Assembly: GCA_007136405.1 (NCBI GenBank) | Contig: SLHA01000011.1 | Span: 1 to 48,602 of the forward strand | From: Candidatus Latescibacterota bacterium | GTDB taxonomy: Bacteria; Latescibacterota; UBA2968; UBA8231 | Reading direction: 5' to 3' | Length of the DNA: 48,602 nucleotides | Part shown: positions 43,208 through 48,602 of the stretch, in pieces | Layout: each line of letters starts with the position of its first letter | Numbering within the stretch: the first letter of the stretch is position 1 | The notes under the pieces: model-generated | Database searches by the model: none | What the model was told of the DNA's origin: nothing | The model's input: only the letters and a program-made list of their open reading frames with translations | Program-made: the position numbers and the translations under genes

Positions 43208-44191
43208 ATGCCAGCCAATCTGCCGCCGGAATATTATGCGGCCGAAGAGGACTTCCGGGCCGCCGAAACCCAGCAGGAGAAGATTGCCTGCCTGGAGAAA
43301 CTCATCAGTACCGTACCTCGCCACAAGGGTACGGACCACTTGCGCGCCGACCTGCGCAAGCGACTGTCAAAGCTGCGTCAGGCAGACCAGCAGGGCAAAG
43401 CGGGCACACGTCACGAATCCGTCTTCCAGATTCCCCGTGAAGGTGCCGCCCGGGTTGTGGTCACGGGTCCGCCCAACGTGGGCAAGTCTGCCCTGGTGGC
43501 CGCTGTGACCAAGGCCAGTCCGGAGGTTTCCGCGGCACCGTTCAGCACCTGGCAACCCACGCCCGGCATGCTGCACGTCGACGACATCCAGCTCCAACTC
43601 ATCGACACCCCGCCGTTGAATACGGAGCATATGGAACCCGAGCTGTTTGATCTGCTGCGCAGCGCTGACCTGCTCCTGCTGATGTTGGATCTGCAGGCCA
43701 ACCCCGAAGAGACACTGGAGCAGGCACTGCATCTTCTGGCGGAGCACCGCGTGCCGGCTATTCTGGACTCCGGCGAGGACAACGCTCCGCCGCCGGAGCA
43801 TGGGCGTCCGGCACTCGTGGTGGTGAACAAGACGGATCGCGGGTTCGACGAGGATTTCCATATCCTGTGCGACTTGCAGCCGTCGAACTACCGCCCGGTC
43901 CCGTTGTCCGTGACCGAGAACCGCTATATCGATGCGCTCAAGCGCGAATTGGTCCGGCAACTGCGGCTCATCCGCATCTATGCCAAACCGCCCAACAAGC
44001 CGGCGGACATGCATGCACCCTTCGTGCTGAGGCAAGGCGAGACCGTGGCGGATTTCGCCGCCAAAGTACATCAGGATTTCATCACCGGCCTCAAGTCGGC
44101 GCGGATCTGGGGCGCCGGCGTGTACGCGGGTCAGCAGGTGGGGCGCGACCATCCGCTGGAAGATGGCGACGTGGTCGAGTTGCACCTGTAG
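43208..44191 (+). CDS. DRG/Obg-type GTPase with TGS domain
   Basis: A 327-residue GTP-binding protein of the OBG-HflX superfamily. G1 is GPPNVGKS (87-94), G3 is DTPP (133-136, DxxG variant), G4 is NKTD (207-210). A C-terminal TGS domain (262-327) contains FVLRQGETVADFAAKVHQDF and YAGQQVGRDHPLEDGDVVELH. An N-terminal helical region (1-75) holds the glycine-poor KRLSKLRQ stretch typical of DRG proteins. Such GTPases usually act on ribosomes. The ATG at 43208 is preferred over a GTG at 43184. Divergent from ftsH; the following convergent gap is full of hairpins. The G3 motif DTPP in place of DxxG is unusual. Confidence 0.85.
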   Translation: MPANLPPEYYAAEEDFRAAETQQEKIACLEKLISTVPRHKGTDHLRADLRKRLSKLRQADQQGKAGTRHESVFQIPREGAARVVVTGPPNVGKSALVAAVTKASPEVSAAPFSTWQPTPGMLHVDDIQLQLIDTPPLNTEHMEPELFDLLRSADLLLLMLDLQANPEETLEQALHLLAEHRVPAILDSGEDNAPPPEHGRPALVVVNKTDRGFDEDFHILCDLQPSNYRPVPLSVTENRYIDALKRELVRQLRLIRIYAKPPNKPADMHAPFVLRQGETVADFAAKVHQDFITGLKSARIWGAGVYAGQQVGRDHPLEDGDVVELHL

Positions 44192-44587
44192 ACGCTGTGG
44201 GGGCGCGGCGCGGGTGCGCGGGTGCGCGGTGTGGAGTCACGGCGGCATGCCGCGCCGCCGGGCGCGCCGCGCCGAGAGCACGGGGTGCTCGGTGTAGCGC
44301 AGCACGCACTCGCGCCACCTGAGTCGACAAGCTTTATGCGGTGCGTGGAACCCAACCGTAACCTATAACCGTAACCTCCATATTGTCCTGACGGTAATCC
44401 ACCCAGTGCCGGTCGCTCCGGTGGCATGCATGGCACCGGCCGCTGTGTGTGGTCGCTGGCATTGCGGTCAGTTGGGGCGTCCGCTGTTGCGGTCACGGCA
44501 GTACGGCGTCGTTCTGGTGCAGGCCGCCGTCTGAGGTCGTCTGAGGTCGCTGGCATTGTGGTTCAGGTGGACCGTTCGCCTTTGCAG
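44192..44587. other. Convergent intergenic region rich in hairpins and repeats
   Basis: This 396-base gap holds no supported gene. It contains an 11-bp inverted repeat (44202-44212/44263-44273), a 12-bp palindrome at 44242-44253, a 6-bp hairpin (44276-44290), and the first copy of a diverged repeat whose second copy (44545-44611) overlaps the end of the FAD-oxidoreductase gene. Confidence 0.5.
44202..44290. terminator. Terminator-like stem-loops after the TGS GTPase
   Basis: GGCGCGGCGCG (44202-44212) pairs with CGCGCCGCGCC (44263-44273); within it lies the palindrome GCGGCATGCCGC (44242-44253). GAGCAC (44276-44281) then pairs with GTGCTC (44285-44290). No T-run is present, but such dense structure at a convergent junction suggests transcription stops here. 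Confidence 0.45.
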
Positions 44588-44611
44588 TCACGGGAGGACG
44601 GCGTCGTTCTG
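44451..44611. repeat. Diverged direct duplication of about 66 bp at the end of the oxidoreductase gene
   Basis: Copy 1 (44451-44516) and copy 2 (44545-44611) both start GGTCGCTGGCATTG and end ACGGCGTCGTTCTG, with about three quarters identity between. Copy 2 overlaps the 3' end of the FAD oxidoreductase gene, so the last codons of that gene (QNDAVLP) have a relic copy downstream. GTCTGAGGTC is also tandemly repeated in the gap. Confidence 0.65.
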
Positions 44612-45994
44612 CCGCAAGGTCTTCTGCAGCTCGCTCCGGTCGATGCCGTGCACGCTGCTGCCGTGGCGGGTAGCCAGTGCCGCGGCGGTGCCCGCCGCCT
44701 GACCGATGGCCATGGCAATGGGTGTCACCCGCACGGCCGCCAGGGCTTCGTGTTCGGCGGCCAGGCAACGCCCGCTGACGATCAGGTTGTCCAGTGCTGC
44801 GGTGATGAGGCTGCGATACGGTATCTGGTAGGTCCGGCCCTGCGGTATGCTGTGTTCCTGTGTGGGAGCTGTCAAGGCACGGCGCTGATCGGCCGGCGTG
44901 GGTGGATGGATGTCCACCGGATACCCACCGATGGCGACCACGTCGTCGAAAGCCTGACCCTGGATCAGATCCTGCTGGCTGAGCCGGTAGCAGCCCTTTA
45001 ACCGACGCGACTCCCGCACGCCGATCTGGAAACCGGTGCTCAGGAAAACCGCGTCCTGGAAGCCGGGTATCCATTTGCGCAGAAACTGGAAGACCACCCG
45101 GGCCTGCTGCCGGCCTTCGCTTTCGGCCCAGGAGAGCTGCTCCGGGTCCGTGGCGCTGCGTCCGAAGATGTGGGTCGTGTTGACGTTGACTTCGCCGGGC
45201 GTCTGGGTCTCGAAAAACAGGATGCCTTTGCGGTCTGTCGGAAAGTCGCCGGCCTCGCGGCCCTGCTGCACCAGGTCGTAGAAGCCACTGACTGACAGCC
45301 GCGGCGCCTGCGTCACCGCCTGCGGATCGCCCAGGTGAAACTGATCCGCATGCTCCAGGATATACTGGCGGATCCCGGGAATGTCGACATTGCCGACGCG
45401 GAAGTTGGTGGTCATGGGCTGGGTGGCGCCGTCGGCGTCGCGCCCCAATTCGTACGGTGCGCCTGCGTGGAACATCAGGTCGCCGTCGCCGGTAGCCTCC
45501 ACGAAGACGCCGGCCGGAATCCAACGCAGCCCCGCCTTGGTGCACACCAGTACGCGGCGCACCTGGCGTTGGTCAACTTCCGCGGCGGCTAGCATGGTGT
45601 GAAACAGGATGTCCACACCCGCTTCCCGCAGCATCTCATCCAGAACGAGCTTCAGTCCCTCGGCATCGAACGGTGTGACGGAGGACGCGTAGCCGATGGC
45701 ATCCTCTATGTGACCGGGCGAGGCCTGGGCGGCCACCAGCCGCTGCACGATTTCGTCCGGGATGCCCCGGACTACCTGGTGCCTGCCAGCGTGGAAGGTC
45801 ATCATGGGATGCACGCCCTGGGCCGTGAGCGCTCCGCCAAGGAAGCCGTATTGTTCCACGACCAGCGTGCGCGCGCCCAGACGGCCGGCAGCCAGCGCCG
45901 CGGCGCATCCGGCCGGCCCACCGCCGCATACCACCACGTCATAGGCCTCCAGGGAGGTCAAATTGTCCAGATTCAGTGCGAGTCTCCTAGTCAT
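44588..45994 (-). CDS. FAD-dependent oxidoreductase (FAD_oxidored family)
   Basis: A 468-residue flavoprotein. The N-terminal dinucleotide motif is VVVCGGGPAGCAAALAAGRLGARTLVVEQ (G24-G29 as GxGxxG), followed by YGFLGGALTAQGVHPMMTF. Later, GVFVEATGDGDLMFHAGA is the second FAD-contacting motif (ATGDGD) and LIVSGRCLAAEHEALAAVRVTPIAMAIGQAAGTAAAL the C-terminal one. Family members are common in Planctomycetota-like genomes, mostly without known substrates. There is no clear signal peptide. The ATG at 45994 has GGAG nine bases upstream; an earlier in-frame ATG at 46060 adds unconserved residues. It is divergent from creatininase 2 across 341 bases. Its 3' end overlaps a diverged duplication. Confidence 0.87.
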   Translation of the reverse strand: MTRRLALNLDNLTSLEAYDVVVCGGGPAGCAAALAAGRLGARTLVVEQYGFLGGALTAQGVHPMMTFHAGRHQVVRGIPDEIVQRLVAAQASPGHIEDAIGYASSVTPFDAEGLKLVLDEMLREAGVDILFHTMLAAAEVDQRQVRRVLVCTKAGLRWIPAGVFVEATGDGDLMFHAGAPYELGRDADGATQPMTTNFRVGNVDIPGIRQYILEHADQFHLGDPQAVTQAPRLSVSGFYDLVQQGREAGDFPTDRKGILFFETQTPGEVNVNTTHIFGRSATDPEQLSWAESEGRQQARVVFQFLRKWIPGFQDAVFLSTGFQIGVRESRRLKGCYRLSQQDLIQGQAFDDVVAIGGYPVDIHPPTPADQRRALTAPTQEHSIPQGRTYQIPYRSLITAALDNLIVSGRCLAAEHEALAAVRVTPIAMAIGQAAGTAAALATRHGSSVHGIDRSELQKTLRQNDAVLP

Positions 45995-46335
45995 GTTCAC
46001 AGGCTCCAGTGTGGAGGGGATGGTTTGGCGTGGCATGATATGCCGGTGGCGCAGCTGCAATGGCGGCCGCCGGCGCGGTGTTCATTCCCGGGTTCTGTCC
46101 GGCACACAAACGTGAGCACCGAGAGCGTCAGGACACCAGATCCGCAAGTTGCTCGATCGAACAGTAACGCGCCAGGGTACGGCGAGCGAAGGCGGCACCA
46201 GCCGCCACCACTGCCTTGACCGTGTCCGGTAAACCGTCAAGTTTTGTCCGGTTGGATTGTGAACCCTGAGGCTCCAAGGCCATGGGAGCTCGGCACCATA
46301 CATGGCATAATATAGGGAAGAAAAAGGTACGAACG
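45995..46335. other. Divergent intergenic region, 341 bases
   Basis: No gene is supported here. It should hold the promoters of the oxidoreductase (minus) and creatininase 2 (plus). CATAAT at 46306-46311 is a possible -10 for the latter, but no matching -35 is seen. Confidence 0.4.
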
Positions 46336-47124
46336 ATGAACGAAGAATGCCCTGGCCCGGAGTTTTCCGGGTTGTTGGAAGAGATGACGGTGGACCAGGT
46401 GCGGTCGCTGGAACCGGAGGTGGTGATGGTGCCGTTCGGTAGCACCGAGCCTCACGGACCCCACCTGCCTATGGGGACGGACACCTACCAGGTCACGGCG
46501 CTGGGCCGTCTGGCCACCCGGTGCGCCAACGCCCGCGGCGCCCGTGTGCTACTCTACCCCACCCTGCCGATCACCAACAACGTGAATTTCCGGCGTTTCC
46601 CCTTTGCGTTGCGCATCGGCGTCCGCACCCTGATGACGGTGATCGTGGACATCGTCACCCAGTGCCGCGATGAAGGTATTCGCAAGGTGGTGCTGCTCAA
46701 CGGTCACGGCGGTAACCCGGCGGCCATCGACGGCGCGATGCGCGAGATCGCCGGCATGGACGATATGCCCTTTGTCTGCACCACCGGCGGTCTGGCACCG
46801 GCAGGTTTTACCAGTCCCATAGAGCATCGCAGCGATCACGGCGGCGAAAGCGAGACTTCCCGTCTGCTGTGGATCCGTCCAGACCTGGTGCATCAGGACA
46901 AGCTGACGGACAATCCGTTCGGCCGCCTGCGCGTGCCCGGTTTGGCGCGGACGCGTTTCGTGCGCCCCTGGCACCTGTATGTGCCGGCCAGCGCTGGCGG
47001 TGAGACGCGGGCGTCCTCCGCCGACAAGGGCCGGCGTCTGCTGGAGGCCAACGCCGAAGGCCTGGCTCAGCTGCTGGTGGAGTTGTCCACTGCCCCGTAC
47101 GATGAACGCTTTCCGTATGAATAA
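46336..47124 (+). CDS. Creatininase-family protein (copy 2)
   Basis: A 262-residue creatininase-fold metalloprotein. FGSTEPHGPHLPMGTDT provides E38, H40 and D49, and VVLLNGHGGNPAAIDGAM is the second metal motif; HRSDHGGESETSRLLWIRPDLV contains the distal Glu. It is not a close duplicate of the copy at 37048: the metal motifs match but intervening sequence does not. The ATG at 46336 is preferred to one at 46282 because family conservation begins there. It is divergent from the FAD oxidoreductase, and in other genomes creatininases and flavoproteins often occur together; here that is context only. The substrate is unknown. Confidence 0.87.
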   Translation: MNEECPGPEFSGLLEEMTVDQVRSLEPEVVMVPFGSTEPHGPHLPMGTDTYQVTALGRLATRCANARGARVLLYPTLPITNNVNFRRFPFALRIGVRTLMTVIVDIVTQCRDEGIRKVVLLNGHGGNPAAIDGAMREIAGMDDMPFVCTTGGLAPAGFTSPIEHRSDHGGESETSRLLWIRPDLVHQDKLTDNPFGRLRVPGLARTRFVRPWHLYVPASAGGETRASSADKGRRLLEANAEGLAQLLVELSTAPYDERFPYE

Positions 47125-47504
47125 GTTGTACATACGTAAAAGGCCATGCATAAAAAGACAGCCGTGGCGAAGGATACTACGCCGGGTCGGGAGGGTTGTT
47201 TTACGATAATAGTGTACTGGTTATTCCAATATACTTATATCGTCGTTCGAGATCCGCAGCCATTAAAAATTTTGAGTAAACTACTCGTAATATCTGCCTA
47301 AACGTAATATAAAATAGTACGATAACCTGGCTAGATCCCGCACAGCATCGACAGATTATATTCACCCCCTGCCGACCGAAAAGAAGACCGATACGATGAG
47401 CTGAGTATACCCTTTCAGACGATAAAAAAACATCCTGGGCATGGGCTTTCCTGGATATGTAATGGATCCAAGCAAATAATGCGTCGATGAACCGATCAGG
47501 TGGG
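47125..47504. other. AT-rich intergenic region
   Basis: About 380 bases, clearly more AT-rich than the surroundings, hold no supported gene. ACGATAA occurs three times (47203, 47319, 47419), and poly-A tracts are present. It may be a regulatory or horizontally gained segment. Confidence 0.5.
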
Positions 47505-47533
47505 TTGACAAGGCCCCCTTGCTGCCCTAGGCT
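47505..47533 (+). promoter_or_regulatory. Promoter of the lipoprotein pair
   Basis: TTGACA (47505-47510), a 17-base spacer and TAGGCT (47528-47533) form a clear sigma70-type promoter; initiation is expected near 47540, about 40 bases before the lipoprotein start. Confidence 0.7.
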
Positions 47534-47579
47534 ACGCGCATTTCAGCACCCCCTCAAATCCATAGAAAGGACGGTGCGC

Positions 47580-47960
47580 ATGAAAGCGAGAATCGTGCTT
47601 CCCGGCTGGAAGCTGCTGTTATGGCTGGCGCTATGCGCCGCCGGCTGTGCGCCGATGTCCGGCGGCCCCAGCTTGACTCTATTGTCAGCCGACCTGGACC
47701 GCACTTCGCCGCAGCTCGAGGTACTCGACGACAGGGTCACCGACAGCGACACCCAGACCTGGTCTCTGTTCTTCCTGCTGGCCGGGCCGATGCACCCCTC
47801 CCATGAAACGGTGCTGGATCGGATCCTGGAGCAGTATGAGGCCGACTTGCTGGTAGAGGCCGAGATGAAGAGTGTGACCAGGGGAATCCCCTATATCTTC
47901 ATGCAGATCAAACAGGAAGTGAGCGGTTATCCGGCTCGGTTCGTGCAGGGAGGTCACTGA
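47580..47960 (+). CDS. Small putative lipoprotein
   Basis: A 126-residue protein with a lipoprotein signal peptide: KAR start, hydrophobic LLLWLALCAAG, lipobox LCAAGC with C23 as lipid site. The mature part is mixed alpha/beta (LTLLSADLDRTSPQLEVLDD, LFFLLAGPMHPSHETVLDRILEQYEADLLVEAEMKS) and ends with VSGYPARFVQGG. I do not recognise a family. The ATG at 47580 follows AAAGGA; the promoter just upstream supports a real gene. Its stop lies two bases before the next start, so the two lipoproteins form an operon and probably work in the same envelope process. Confidence 0.8.
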   Translation: MKARIVLPGWKLLLWLALCAAGCAPMSGGPSLTLLSADLDRTSPQLEVLDDRVTDSDTQTWSLFFLLAGPMHPSHETVLDRILEQYEADLLVEAEMKSVTRGIPYIFMQIKQEVSGYPARFVQGGH

Positions 47961-47961
47961 C

Positions 47962-48450
47962 ATGGGCACATCCACTGCCTGGCTAATTCACCAGTTCATA
48001 CGTAATGGTATGTATCGTGCTACTCATGCGGCGCGCCTGGGGTCGTTCCGATCGAAGTGTGCAAGCCCATCGCCACAGATTTGCACGTCACCCAGTTTTC
48101 GACCATGGGTCCTGATCAGCGCGATGATCTGGGTGCTCATTACGGGCTGCACCACCCACGTCTTTCATCAACCCATGGCCATTTCCACCAAATCGAGTGT
48201 CTACCAGCAGGTGACCGAGACCGGTAACGTGGTGACGGCCACACAGCGTAACCGCCTGTTCGTGTTCATCCCGATCATTTCGGACCCCAGAAACACTTGG
48301 GACAAGGCGCTGGAAGACGCGCGGCAGCAGCACTATCCTGTTTTGCTAGACGTGCAGTACCGGTCCAAGCAGAACAATTTTGTCTGGATGTTCCCGCCGA
48401 TTTTCTCCGCCGACATGGAGCTCAAGGGAACCGCGGCCCGCCTCCATTGA
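47962..48450 (+). CDS. Putative lipoprotein with long N-terminal region
   Basis: A 162-residue protein with a hydrophobic segment and lipobox (SAMIWVLITGC, C63) far from the N-terminus, unusual because lipoprotein signals normally start within the first 25 residues; the 46 residues before it are basic and Ser/Pro-containing. The mature part contains VFIPIISDPRNTWDKALEDARQQHYPVLLDVQY and the end LKGTAARLH. GGAGG lies eight bases before the ATG at 47962, so the long N-terminus may be genuine; a start nearer the signal is possible but has no good start codon. It follows the first lipoprotein by one base. Family unknown. Confidence 0.7.
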   Translation: MGTSTAWLIHQFIRNGMYRATHAARLGSFRSKCASPSPQICTSPSFRPWVLISAMIWVLITGCTTHVFHQPMAISTKSSVYQQVTETGNVVTATQRNRLFVFIPIISDPRNTWDKALEDARQQHYPVLLDVQYRSKQNNFVWMFPPIFSADMELKGTAARLH

Positions 48451-48458
48451 ACCATGCG

Positions 48459-48521
48459 CATGCCCGTCCCATGCCTCGGCCCTTCCATTATTCGGCTGGT
48501 CAGGGCATGGGGACGGGTATG
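48459..48521. terminator. Long imperfect inverted repeat after the lipoprotein pair
   Basis: CATGCCCGTCCCATGCC (48459-48475) pairs with GGCATGGGGACGGGTATG (48504-48521), with one mismatch and one bulge; the loop is 28 bases. It lies just after the last stop codon. No T-run follows, but the stem is long enough to act as a terminator or RNA-stabilising hairpin. Confidence 0.5.
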
Positions 48522-48602
48522 AGAGCATCCGGAGTGTGGCCGATGCCGGCGCCGGACAATCCCCTCTGGTTCTGCACTGTCGGCCAAAGCAGCACCCGGC
48601 GC

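Overview
The window is a chromosomal piece of a free-living, moderately GC-rich bacterium. No plasmid, phage or insertion-sequence genes were recognised. GyrA has the motif form [18 protein letters not shown], and the gene set (TGS-domain GTPase, DUF362, DUF1015, two creatininases, a URO-D-like protein, a FAD_oxidored protein, a carbohydrate ABC importer with a GH116-type glycosidase) is what one meets in Planctomycetota or neighbouring heterotrophic phyla such as Hydrogenedentota, Poribacteria or Latescibacteria. That placement is an inference from gene content; no rRNA lies in the window. Hand counts on a few 60-base lines give roughly 50-55% G+C in the first 10 kb and roughly 65-70% around topB.

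Layout. 1-3406: end of gyrB, complete gyrA, then tRNA-Ser(UGA), tRNA-Ser(GCU) and tRNA-Gln(CUG), all with encoded CCA. 3587-9763: a sugar-uptake operon with a good -35/-10 promoter, two MalF/MalG-type permeases, a lipoprotein solute-binding protein and a GH116/DUF608 glycosidase; no ATPase is encoded here. 9898-11079: a convergent XRE-PAS regulator, followed by a 659-base intergenic region carrying a 15-bp direct repeat spaced 21 bp. 11739-13987: DUF362 protein and a PdxA-family dehydrogenase, overlapping by 4 bases. 14168-19633: an unknown helical protein, an RsmC-like methyltransferase, an AmpD-type amidase, a homocysteine S-methyltransferase preceded by a strongly structured leader, and a large metallophosphoesterase.

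19810-33809 is a long run of plus-strand genes: two unknown proteins (one a membrane protein with about ten 22-24-residue repeats); a tightly packed sugar-activation group (nucleotidyltransferase, galactokinase-like GHMP kinase, single-domain GGDEF-like protein, DegT/StrS aminotransferase, DUF1015); then Smr, YceH, M20 peptidase, NfuA and a HAD phosphatase; and finally tdh-kbl, the two-step threonine-to-glycine pathway, behind a leader with an intrinsic terminator.

33969-48450: topB with two C-terminal zinc domains (minus strand), creatininase 1, a URO-D-like protein, an unknown Rossmann-like protein, ftsH, a TGS GTPase, a FAD-dependent oxidoreductase, creatininase 2, an AT-rich gap, and a pair of small lipoproteins with a clear promoter. 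Short direct duplications just downstream of stop codons (31256, 37876, 44451) recur.

The best candidates for undescribed biology are the GHMP kinase/nucleotidyltransferase/GGDEF/aminotransferase group, the repeat membrane protein with its unknown partner, and the structured leader before the homocysteine methyltransferase. All three are hypotheses from reading the sequence only.
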